Assembly (NCBI GenBank): GCA_002314055.1
Contig: DCBP01000006.1
Coordinates: forward strand, 1 to 7,001
Direction of reading: 5' to 3'
Length of the DNA: 7,001 nucleotides
Source of the DNA: Prevotella sp. UBA1104
GTDB lineage: Bacteria; Bacteroidota; Bacteroidia; Bacteroidales; Bacteroidaceae
Position 1 is the stretch's first letter; every line of letters begins with the position of its first letter. A program made the translations under genes and the position numbers. The notes below the pieces were generated by a model. That model made no database searches and was not told where the DNA came from. It worked only from the letters and a program-made list of their open reading frames with translations. This document shows positions 1-6,962 of this stretch, in pieces.

Positions 1-22
1 GTTATGTCAATTAAAGGTAACT

Positions 23-61
23 GCTCCGCCCCCGGAGGGGGAGGCGGGGGAGGGGAAGAAA
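23..61 (+). repeat. GC-rich inverted repeat, left copy (39 bp)
   Basis: This segment is a perfect 39-bp reverse complement of 6963-7001 at the other end of the window. It begins GCTCCGCCCCCGG and runs into a nearly pure purine tract with G runs at 37-41, 43-44, 46-50 and 52-55. CCCCC at 29-33 can pair with GGGGG at 37-41 around a 3-nt loop, extended by two further C-G pairs across a G/A mismatch; CTCC at 24-27 can alternatively pair with GGAG at 34-37. It lies beyond the terminator of the protease gene, so it is probably outside that transcript. It is much richer in G+C than the flanking DNA. I infer a dispersed intergenic repeat; no transposase accompanies it. Confidence 0.9.
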
Positions 62-74
62 AACTTGAATTAAC

Positions 75-125
75 AATAAATCGGACAGAAGAATAGGTGA
101 AACAAATCCTTCTGTCCGATTTATT
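75..125 (-). terminator. Intrinsic-type terminator hairpin after the C10 protease gene
   Basis: A perfect 17-bp stem (75-91 with 109-125, core ATCGGACAGAAG / CTTCTGTCCGAT) encloses a 17-nt loop. Read on the minus strand, it begins 64 nt after the protease stop codon. The descending arm is followed by TTGTTAATTCAAG and then a T run (TTTTTC), a loose U-rich tail. Length, perfection and position make a transcription terminator or 3'-end stabilising hairpin the natural reading. The stem is nearly symmetric, so it could also stop transcripts arriving from the left on the plus strand. Confidence 0.75.
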
Positions 126-160
126 ATTGTTCAGTGTCTGAATTTTTATTGTTCAGTGTC
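124..160. repeat. Two-copy direct repeat next to the terminator
   Basis: The 15-nt string TTATTGTTCAGTGTC occurs at 124-138 and again at 146-160, a period of 22 nt. It is followed by TGAATTTT in the first copy and CGATTTTA in the second. The repeats abut the right arm of the terminator, and the GTCCGATTT after the second copy repeats part of that arm (115-123). A small hairpin, CCGAT 160-164 with ATCGG 170-174, lies between them and the protease stop codon. No function is evident; local slippage or duplication in a 3' untranslated region is the simplest explanation. Confidence 0.6.
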
Positions 161-188
161 CGATTTTATATCGGCTGATAACCGTTCT

Positions 189-3100
189 TTACCTTTCGAT
201 AAGAATTTTCTTTCCGTTAACGATGTTGATGCCCTTTTGGAGCGATGGAATCCGTTGTCCCATGATGTTGTATATAGCATTATTTTCAGTAGCCGGCTGA
301 ACGTCAATACTGTTGATGCCGTCGGTAGTGAAGTCGTCGATAGCTTCAATCGTCTTGAATGCCGCCTTGTAAGTGTTGTTGGTGCGGAAAGCACTGAGCA
401 GCGACTTGTGAACGTAGAGTGTGGCATTGTGGAAATAGTCATACGAACCGCTCGATGCCGGCTGCAGGAACTGCTCCCCTCGGTAGACTACAGCACTAAT
501 CCCGTCGCTCTTTGTAATCAACTTGGTAGAGAACGTTGACAGGTCTTCAGGGATTTCAAGATACGTCATCTTAGAGTTGTGAACCATAACGGAAGTCTTT
601 TCCGTTGTCTTGCTTGCTGCGGCAGGCAATCTCAGCTGCACGAGATTCGACACGCAGAACATGTAGCTTGCGAGTTTGTCGTCTTCGAGCGTATAATCTT
701 TGTTCCAGTATGAACCATAGGCTCCGCCCTTCATCAGTCTTGCATCCTTCAGGTCGAGATATTCCAATACCGGATTGCTGTTAGTTGCTACATAATATCC
801 GCTTGATGATATGTCTTCCGCATTACAGAGATAGCGAATCTGTTTCAGGTCGTCGCCGTTGATGTTGCCCGTCACGCGCAGATACTTATATGTATTGTTT
901 CCGATGAGACTCTGGAAAGATCCCGGTTGCTCCACGTTAACAGTAGGCCAGTCGGTCACGTTCACGTGGCAAACCTTTGTGATGTTTCCCACCTTCAGCG
1001 TAACGTCAGCCTTGCCGGCGGAGAACGACATCAGTTCGTTGTTCGTGTTCACGGCAGCGATGTTCGTGTTGCTGCTTGTGAACGTTGCAGTGCTGTTCAT
1101 CAGTCTGGTGTCGACCATTTGCGGAGCGATGTTCTCGAAACTGTTGCTCATCATATCCACATTCTCCGGCATAATCACACCACAGTCGTCGAGCACGATG
1201 CCGCAGTCTTCAATCGCCTCCGTGTTTCTGTTCATCGGATACCAGTTGGAGTCGTCCTTGTATTCCTGTACCAGAGCCTTCGGCACATACAGCTTCTCGC
1301 ACATTTTGTAATCAGCCGATGTTGCAGCTTCAGCCTTTTTCTTCGATGGCAGGAAGATTCGAGTCGTTTCGTTGCTGAGGTATTTAGGATTAAACTTGCT
1401 CAAATTTCCCAGCCACAGGTTTTTCACATCATATCCTACGTTGGCGGTAAAGCTTGTTGCGCCTGGAGCGATAAAGGTTTCAATCTTCGATTTATAGTAG
1501 TCGAAGGCATAATAGTCAACATATTTACATCTCGGGTCAACAATAATCTTCGTGTTGTTGTTAGTGCAGAGAAGGAGTTCGCTGAAGTCCTTCTTGTAAA
1601 CGATTCCGTCCTTCTTCGTCAGACAAGACGATTCCGGCACCGTAACGTCCACGTCGCTGTATTGGTTCCATAGCCATATCGCCCCTCGCTTGTATGTTTC
1701 GAGAGATGCCGGCAGAGAGATATTCTTGATGCTGTTGCAATTCAGGATACACTTGCTCTCCATCGTTTTCACACTGTTTGGCAGGCGCAGAGTTTCAAGT
1801 TCCGACCCGTTGAAAGCTCCAGTCGACAATACGTCAGCCTTTGCCGTGTATTCAGTGCTTTCATCCGTAGAAGAGTTGTTTTCCTTATAGTACACTCCGC
1901 CCTCCACGATTCTTGCGTCGGAGAGGTCAAGCTCCCTCAGACTCTGTGCCACGGGGTAATATCCGTCATCATAGCTGGAGCAGCGTGAGCGCAGTTCGCG
2001 CAAGTCCGTGCCGTTGATACTTCCGTGTACAGTAAGCTTCTTGTATCTTGTGTTTCCGAGCATCGCCTTGAGCGAGCCGGGCGTCGAAACGGTGAATTCG
2101 CCGTCTATAGGCATCTTGTCGGCAGTATAGCTGCCGTTAGGCACGAGGTTCAGAGTAGCCGTATTGTCGGTATTGAAGTGATAGTTGTCGGTCGGGTTAA
2201 GTGCTCCTAAGGCATAGTATCCGTCGCAGGCACCGCCCCATCCCCAGTTTATGCCCCACAGTCCGTCGCTGTATCCGTCAACGATAAAGGCATGACCGTC
2301 AGAGAAGTCGCCATTGCTTCTGTATGGTATCGGCTGTTTCTTTTCCAGCTGTTCATACATCAGGTTGATGTCCTCCTCCGTTCCAGTAATCTTGCGGTTG
2401 GTGAAGTTAGAGTTATAGTCGAAGTATGTTGATAAAACCTTTGCATTAAACACCGCGCTCGACGCCTCTGTGCCGTAGTTCATTTTGAGAGCCACGCCCA
2501 GATGATACATCAGCGTAGCCACGGCATTGCCAGACTCCTCCGAGTAGCATCCGGTTTTATATATGTCGAGCATCTTGTCCCACTGGTATTCCGTATCGGC
2601 AAAATTAGCTGTCAGCGTCTGTCCGTTCCATGTATAAGAGTTTGATCCCGTTCCGTGTTTCGGATAGTTGTAGTATTTCATTATCTGGGCAAAAGCCGTT
2701 GCCGTGCAGCCTGTATAGTTTGTAGGACACATTGCACTGTAGGCATCCGACTGGTTCCATTTAGTCTGAATCAGGTGGTCAATAGGTTGCCTTGCCGCCC
2801 TCTGCTGCACTTTTGCAGCGTTTCTCCTCTCCGGAGTCCAGTTCTTTGCCGCTTCAATCATCTGCAGGGAGTAATCCTCCATCATCTGTCTGAGAGCCGG
2901 CGGAATACTGTCGATATCGAAGCTGTTCCCCCTGTCGGTATATCCGATGATGTCATCACCTTCAAACCCGCTTACGAGCACCATGCCGTTGCCCTTAGTT
3001 CCCATCACATAGATGGTGTTCCTGCCGTTGGTCTGCATGGTGTAGAGCAGCTGCGCCTCGTTTGCAGCCTCCCTGCATTTAGCTTTTTTCATGGTCGCCG

Positions 3101-3269
3101 TGTTACTGCTGTTGGCATACCTGCCGAGCAGAGCTGCAGCATCGTCAGCCGTTCGCCACTGTGCGTTCACGCTTCCTGCCGCAAGTGTCAGTAGCATGGT
3201 CATCATGCATCTACCTGCGTTAGTCTTAAGATTGGCAATTGTTGCCAGTTTAGTTTTTACATTTTTCAT
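189..3269 (-). CDS. Secreted C10-family cysteine protease (streptopain/interpain type) with BspA-like LRR modules and a Big_2 domain
   Basis: Predicted 1026-residue exported endopeptidase. Residues 1-36 form a signal peptide: a basic N region, the hydrophobic stretch MMTMLLTLAAG, and probable cleavage after SVNA. Residues of roughly 40-145 resemble the Spi_C10 propeptide (GMVLVSGFEGDDIIGYTDRG), which keeps such enzymes latent until processed. The catalytic domain spans about 163-378: Gln173 in WNQSDAY (likely oxyanion hole), nucleophile Cys188 in GCTATAFAQIMKYYNYP, catalytic His326 in GHAFIVDGY, and Asn341-Trp342 in NWGWGG. All key residues are present, so it should be active. Next come a BspA-like LRR module (about 391-690), a Big_2 Ig-like domain (about 690-773; TSSNTNIAAVN) and a second, related LRR module (776-979). 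The tail AIYNIMGQR...KGINIVNGKK resembles Bacteroidetes C-terminal sorting domains. The ATG at 3269 is favoured because it supplies the basic N region; in-frame Met22, Met23 and Met25 would shorten it. There is no Shine-Dalgarno. It has its own promoter and terminator. Substrate is unknown. Confidence 0.93.
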   Translation of the reverse strand: MKNVKTKLATIANLKTNAGRCMMTMLLTLAAGSVNAQWRTADDAAALLGRYANSSNTATMKKAKCREAANEAQLLYTMQTNGRNTIYVMGTKGNGMVLVSGFEGDDIIGYTDRGNSFDIDSIPPALRQMMEDYSLQMIEAAKNWTPERRNAAKVQQRAARQPIDHLIQTKWNQSDAYSAMCPTNYTGCTATAFAQIMKYYNYPKHGTGSNSYTWNGQTLTANFADTEYQWDKMLDIYKTGCYSEESGNAVATLMYHLGVALKMNYGTEASSAVFNAKVLSTYFDYNSNFTNRKITGTEEDINLMYEQLEKKQPIPYRSNGDFSDGHAFIVDGYSDGLWGINWGWGGACDGYYALGALNPTDNYHFNTDNTATLNLVPNGSYTADKMPIDGEFTVSTPGSLKAMLGNTRYKKLTVHGSINGTDLRELRSRCSSYDDGYYPVAQSLRELDLSDARIVEGGVYYKENNSSTDESTEYTAKADVLSTGAFNGSELETLRLPNSVKTMESKCILNCNSIKNISLPASLETYKRGAIWLWNQYSDVDVTVPESSCLTKKDGIVYKKDFSELLLCTNNNTKIIVDPRCKYVDYYAFDYYKSKIETFIAPGATSFTANVGYDVKNLWLGNLSKFNPKYLSNETTRIFLPSKKKAEAATSADYKMCEKLYVPKALVQEYKDDSNWYPMNRNTEAIEDCGIVLDDCGVIMPENVDMMSNSFENIAPQMVDTRLMNSTATFTSSNTNIAAVNTNNELMSFSAGKADVTLKVGNITKVCHVNVTDWPTVNVEQPGSFQSLIGNNTYKYLRVTGNINGDDLKQIRYLCNAEDISSSGYYVATNSNPVLEYLDLKDARLMKGGAYGSYWNKDYTLEDDKLASYMFCVSNLVQLRLPAAASKTTEKTSVMVHNSKMTYLEIPEDLSTFSTKLITKSDGISAVVYRGEQFLQPASSGSYDYFHNATLYVHKSLLSAFRTNNTYKAAFKTIEAIDDFTTDGINSIDVQPATENNAIYNIMGQRIPSLQKGINIVNGKKILIER

Positions 3270-3397
3270 ATTACCGTTTATTTATATGTTGTTTTTGTAT
3301 TGTTGATGCGTCGTGAAGAAACGTAGTCCGTTGTCTTGTCCGTGTTTCGTTCTTTGGTTAGCAGTCGTGTCTTGTTTAAGGTTTTTGTTGTTATTAT
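3270..3397 (-). other. Probable 5' leader of the C10 protease mRNA
   Basis: Between the predicted transcription start (about 3396-3398) and the ATG lie roughly 125 nt. On the minus strand this stretch is rich in A and C (AACAACAAAAACC and similar) and ends AAATAAACGGTAAT just before the start codon. I see no strong hairpin, riboswitch-like architecture or Shine-Dalgarno. A/C-rich, weakly structured leaders suit the translation initiation of Bacteroidetes, which relies little on Shine-Dalgarno pairing. The boundary depends on the promoter call. Confidence 0.5.
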
Positions 3398-3401
3398 TTT
3401 G

Positions 3402-3433
3402 CAAATATATCGATTAATACGTTATGTTCAAAA
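3402..3433 (-). promoter_or_regulatory. Bacteroidetes-type promoter for the C10 protease gene
   Basis: On the minus strand, TATATTTG at 3409-3402 matches the Bacteroidetes -7 consensus TAnnTTTG exactly. TTTTG at 3433-3429 provides the -33 element. The gap of 19 nt is the usual spacing for the primary sigma factor of this phylum. The site faces the protease gene and lies downstream of the pectinesterase hairpin, which supports separate transcription of the two genes. Confidence 0.7.
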
Positions 3434-3511
3434 TAATTGCATCTTTTTTTTCTGTTTTAGTATAATCTCATGTGATGTAAGCATTTGTCTTAACATGTAT
3501 AATTCATAGTG

Positions 3512-3536
3512 TGATATAATATATATTATTACATCA
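3512..3536. promoter_or_regulatory. A/T-rich imperfect dyad between the genes
   Basis: Arms TGATATAATA (3512-3521) and TATTACATCA (3527-3536) are complementary except for one pair, around a 5-nt centre. A fully self-complementary 14-mer, ATAATATATATTAT, lies inside at 3516-3529. It sits immediately past the pectinesterase hairpin and about 80 bp upstream of the -33 element of the protease promoter. It could be an operator or a second 3'-end structure, but A/T-rich DNA produces such palindromes readily by chance. Confidence 0.25.
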
Positions 3537-3581
3537 AATCCCCGGACTTTGCTGACAAAAGCCAGCCGTAGTCCGGGGATT
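3537..3581 (-). terminator. Hairpin terminator after the pectinesterase gene
   Basis: A perfect 12-bp G/C-rich stem pairs AATCCCCGGACT (3537-3548) with AGTCCGGGGATT (3570-3581). Inside the loop GCTG (3551-3554) can also pair with CAGC (3563-3566). Read on the minus strand it starts 35 nt after the pectinesterase stop codon. The tail after the stem is TGATGTAATAATAT, not a proper U run, so it may act as a factor-assisted terminator or a 3'-end stabiliser rather than a textbook intrinsic terminator. Confidence 0.65.
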
Positions 3582-3616
3582 CTCTGCTATTATCAAATAA
3601 CTTAACTAATGGATGT

Positions 3617-6600
3617 CTATTTCATAATCTTCACAGTCTCTACAGTACCGTCGGTCATGGTAGTAACCTTGATGACCTGTCCGCGGCAAGATTCGCTGAC
3701 ACGAGTACCGTCCATATTGTAGTAAGCAACGGCAGCTACAGCCTTTCCGCTGTTAATCTCCTTCACTGCTGATGTATTCTTAGCCTCGGCAGCCTCGCCA
3801 AGTCCGCCCATCTCGTTGGCAGCGCGAACGCTCCACTTAGATGTAGAGTCGGCATTGTCGTAGTGGTTTTCAGTGCTGAGACACACCACTTTGCCGTCTT
3901 TGCAAACAGCCCAGAGGAGAACATACTGACTGTCGTCCCATGTTAGCTTGCCCTCGCTCAGCAATACGTTCTGCGGAGCCGAAGCCTGCTCGGTGAGAGC
4001 CGTAGGGTCCCAGTCGTCGCCATCGCCCATCACGTTGCTGATAGTATAGAAGTCAGCTTCATCCTTAGAGAGAACAGGGTTGTTGGCATGACCGTCGCCA
4101 AAGGTCTTCTTTCTTCCGCTCAGGTCAATCTGGCTGCCCTTGCTTGTCTGCGAGTTGTACTCGGCAAAGCGAGCCGGCCAGCCGCCGCTCATCTCGTTCC
4201 ATCCTATAGCCGAAGGCTGAGCCTCCATCTTGGTGTCGATGAAGAGGGCGATAGGAGTACCCTTGCCCCATGGGCGACCGAGGGTGAAGTTGCCGTCGAT
4301 ACCCTTCTTTTCAGCCTTTATAGTGCAGTCCTTGAAGATATATCCGTATTTTGTAGGCAAAGACGGAACAGCGATATATCCGGTGTTGCAAACCTGCAAG
4401 TCCACCTTATTATAATATACGTCGCCCTTACCGCAGAGGAAGTCGGTGTTGCCGCGCAGCACGCCGCCCTCGAAGTAGAAGCGGCTCTTGTTGTTGTTAG
4501 ACACGTAGGTGTCCTGATAAGCCCAGAGGCAAACATTCTTGCAAACCGTCTTGTTCGACTGGTCGTTCAACACGATGTCGCGACCCTTTGCATCGCCCAT
4601 TGCGCTCTTCATCGTGAGGTCCTGGAAGTAAGTGCCCGTGGCATTCTTCTGTAGCGACAGCACATCGCCTCTGCCGATACCCTCAAGCACGTTAGCCATT
4701 CCGTAACCATTATCCCATTCCTCGTTAGGCACCGTGTTTGTGATGACAACACCGTCGCGGCTCTCACCGATGATAGAGATGTTTGGAGAGTTCAGATAAG
4801 TGGTAGGATCAGGATAATCCTTGCCGTTGTCGCTGTGTTTCGTTGCCGTTGTGCTTGCTGGCAATACATAATTGCCGTTCTTGATGAAGATACGGTAGCG
4901 CTTTGTGTTGTCGCTGCGTTTTGCTGCTGCGGCGAAAGCTTCCTGAAGACTGCCGTCGGTAGGCACGATGAAGTCATACATCGCTTTCTCTATAACCGGA
5001 CGTGTCTTAGTTTTGAATGTTATCTTTACAGTCTCGGCGAGTTTGTTGTTGGTCAGGTCGCTGATGCTGTTAGCCGGCAGAGAGAATGTGTATTCCTTGT
5101 CATATTCAAGAGCCTTATACTGGAACGAAACCGTCTTTCCCGATACTGCTGGAGTAAGTTCCTTGCCGTCGAGAGAAGCCTTAACGTCGTCGTTGGCAAG
5201 TTTCACCTTCTCGTCGAAAGTAAGGATGATGCTGCCGTTAGCCGATACGTTCTCGGCGTTGTTTGCCGGAACCGATTCTACAAGAACAGGAGCCTTGCCG
5301 TCGTCGATAACTTTTGCCGTTCCGGTGATAAAGATTTCAGAGATACCGATACCGTCGTTGTTAGAGGTCGCACCCTGAATGTCGGAAGTCTTGTCGGCAA
5401 TCCAGCGGATGTAGACCGTCTTCTGGTTGTTTGCGTCAGCAGGAAGAGGGAATTCCTCCGTCTTCCAGTTCTTTGCTCCCTCAAGAACGAAGGTTCCGAG
5501 TTTAGTCCAAGCCTCGCCGTTGAGCGAATATTCCACGTCGTATTTAGTATACGCATTGTAGTTGTATACCATAGAAGAAGAAACCTTCACGTCGGTGAAA
5601 GCCGAAGCGTTCACCATCGTCTGCCAGTAGTATTTGCCAAGGCCCTCGGTGTTCCAGTTCACGGCAGCCCATTTGCCCTCGTAGCCGCCAGAGCTCTGAC
5701 TCTTGTCGAGCCATCCTATAGTGTTGCCGTCGGCATCGCGAAGCACGAGAGCGTCGGCATCGTTGTCCTCGGCAGCAAAGTCAGCCTTTCTGCCGTTGTT
5801 GCCCTTCAGTACGAAGTCCCATCCGGCGATGAAGTCCACGGCAGAATAGTTGGCTGCAACGGCATGGTTCTCCGTCATGTCGAATGTAAGTTCAGCACTT
5901 GTCTCGCCGTTGCTCCAGGAGTTGAAAGTAACAATCTTGTTAGAAGAGGCAGTAAGCGTTACCTTCGTTCCCTCCTCATACATGTTCTTGCCGTCAACCA
6001 CCGTAGCGGCAGGAGTGGCACTGACCATGTAGTCCTTGCCCGGAGCGTTTACGGTAACGTCGAGTGAATATGTGTTCAGCTTCTGGAAGTTAGCCTCTAC
6101 CTCCATGTTCTTTGTCAGTACAACGTTGAGGTCGTTCTCCGTGCCCAGCACGTTGCCCTTGTCGTCGGTCCAGTTAACGAAGCTGTAGCCGAAGTTCTTC
6201 TTAGCAGACAGCTTTATCTCCGTGTCGGCATCAAACTCCGTGCCGGCAGGGTTCTGCGATACTGTTCCGCCTTCGGCAGGATTGCATGTAGCGGCAAACG
6301 TATAGCGAGCCACCTCTTGCTTAGAGCCGTTCACGGTTCCGGTGATTACCACGTTGTTCAGTCCATACTGCTTTCCGCTGTTGTCGTAGATATTCACGAG
6401 CAGCGAGAAACCCTTCTGAGTGGCGAGACTTGCCGGAACATCGTATTCAAACTCCGACATGTCGCCTGTCTTGCCGTTCCTTCTCGGTTTGATGCCAGTG
6501 GCAAGAGTAGCCTCTTCGCCCTCGGCATTTCTCACCCTCACAGCCATCTGTCCGCCGTCGGTACCGAAGCGGATGATGTTTGCACTCACTTTTGTTGCGG

Positions 6601-6922
6601 TGAACGTAATGCCCTTTGAAGGTACAACCTTAAATTCCACGGCATTTTCGTCGTTTGTTGCACTTCCCTTGTCGCTCGGTTTAAAGGCGGCATAGGTAAT
6701 GTCGCCGTCTTTCTTCGATGCGTCATAAGGAATGTTAGCACCTGTTGCTACGGATGTTGTGGTGAATGCCCCGTCGGGAGCAGCCACGGCATCGTCGGTG
6801 ATGTTTCCGTTGAGCGGGAACGTCACGCTTGCGGCATCATTGTTGAAAGTCTGGGCTATTGCCGGCAGACCGCAGATGATGCAGAGCATGATGAGCATGC
6901 TACGTAATACTTGCTTTTTCAT
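3617..6922 (-). CDS. Secreted multidomain pectinesterase (pectin methylesterase, CE8 family)
   Basis: Predicted 1101-residue exported enzyme that hydrolyses methyl esters of polygalacturonate, releasing methanol and exposing pectin to lyases and hydrolases. Residues 1-23 form a signal peptide with cleavage probably after PAIA. The order then appears to be: an N-terminal beta-rich module (about 25-200); two InlB-like bacterial repeat domains (about 205-280, with FVNWTDDKGN, and 284-360, with FNSWSNGE); a beta-sandwich, possibly carbohydrate-binding (about 362-538, ending ISEIFITG); an SbsA-type Ig-like Big_5 domain (about 543-638; SVPANNAENVSANGSIILTF); and the right-handed beta-helix esterase (about 645-960). 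Family motifs seen are GNY (683-685), YQDTY with acid/base Asp804, TDFLCG with nucleophile Asp827, and LGRPW with Arg883 and Trp885. The usual QAVAL segment reads RDIVL (781-785), so its Gln appears replaced. The tail YYNMDGTRV...DGTVETVKIMK resembles a C-terminal sorting domain. ATG at 6922 gives the compact signal peptide; there is no Shine-Dalgarno. Activity is likely but untested. Confidence 0.93.
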   Translation of the reverse strand: MKKQVLRSMLIMLCIICGLPAIAQTFNNDAASVTFPLNGNITDDAVAAPDGAFTTTSVATGANIPYDASKKDGDITYAAFKPSDKGSATNDENAVEFKVVPSKGITFTATKVSANIIRFGTDGGQMAVRVRNAEGEEATLATGIKPRRNGKTGDMSEFEYDVPASLATQKGFSLLVNIYDNSGKQYGLNNVVITGTVNGSKQEVARYTFAATCNPAEGGTVSQNPAGTEFDADTEIKLSAKKNFGYSFVNWTDDKGNVLGTENDLNVVLTKNMEVEANFQKLNTYSLDVTVNAPGKDYMVSATPAATVVDGKNMYEEGTKVTLTASSNKIVTFNSWSNGETSAELTFDMTENHAVAANYSAVDFIAGWDFVLKGNNGRKADFAAEDNDADALVLRDADGNTIGWLDKSQSSGGYEGKWAAVNWNTEGLGKYYWQTMVNASAFTDVKVSSSMVYNYNAYTKYDVEYSLNGEAWTKLGTFVLEGAKNWKTEEFPLPADANNQKTVYIRWIADKTSDIQGATSNNDGIGISEIFITGTAKVIDDGKAPVLVESVPANNAENVSANGSIILTFDEKVKLANDDVKASLDGKELTPAVSGKTVSFQYKALEYDKEYTFSLPANSISDLTNNKLAETVKITFKTKTRPVIEKAMYDFIVPTDGSLQEAFAAAAKRSDNTKRYRIFIKNGNYVLPASTTATKHSDNGKDYPDPTTYLNSPNISIIGESRDGVVITNTVPNEEWDNGYGMANVLEGIGRGDVLSLQKNATGTYFQDLTMKSAMGDAKGRDIVLNDQSNKTVCKNVCLWAYQDTYVSNNNKSRFYFEGGVLRGNTDFLCGKGDVYYNKVDLQVCNTGYIAVPSLPTKYGYIFKDCTIKAEKKGIDGNFTLGRPWGKGTPIALFIDTKMEAQPSAIGWNEMSGGWPARFAEYNSQTSKGSQIDLSGRKKTFGDGHANNPVLSKDEADFYTISNVMGDGDDWDPTALTEQASAPQNVLLSEGKLTWDDSQYVLLWAVCKDGKVVCLSTENHYDNADSTSKWSVRAANEMGGLGEAAEAKNTSAVKEINSGKAVAAVAYYNMDGTRVSESCRGQVIKVTTMTDGTVETVKIMK

Positions 6923-6962
6923 TTTGTTTATTTGGTTAGTAAATTATTCAAGTTCGGATTTA
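6923..6962 (-). other. A/T-rich leader just upstream of the pectinesterase start
   Basis: These 40 nt separate the start codon from the GC-rich repeat. On the minus strand they end CTAACCAAATAAACAAA before the ATG, with no Shine-Dalgarno. I find no TAnnTTTG element here: TAATTTAC is the nearest and has two mismatches. The promoter therefore probably lies to the right of the window, beyond or overlapping the repeat, which would put the repeat in the transcribed leader. That is an inference from absence. Confidence 0.4.

Noticed and set aside
124..160. CRISPR array
   Set aside because: Only two 15-nt repeats at a 22-nt period, too short a repeat and spacer, and no cas gene.
156..539. 127-codon plus-strand frame overlapping the protease 3' end
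   Set aside because: It starts in the repeat-rich 3' region and continues antisense to the conserved sorting-like tail; no ribosome-binding or promoter signal and no recognisable domain.
927..1673. 248-codon open frame on the plus strand within the protease gene
   Set aside because: Entirely antisense to the LRR/Big_2 part of the protease; the product is His-, Val- and Arg-rich and unrelated to known folds. Treated as a shadow.
4835..6067. 410-codon open frame on the plus strand, antisense to the pectinesterase
   Set aside because: It lies wholly inside a gene with clear family motifs and signal peptide; its translation is rich in Val, Arg and Leu with no recognisable domain, as expected for a mirror frame of codon-biased coding DNA.
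189..6922. Pectinesterase-protease operon
   Set aside because: A 347-bp gap with a strong hairpin after the first gene and a consensus promoter before the second argues against co-transcription.
189..6922. Polysaccharide utilisation locus
   Set aside because: Only one pectin-active enzyme is present; no SusC/SusD pair, sensor-regulator or other pectin enzyme is in view, so a locus cannot be claimed from this window.
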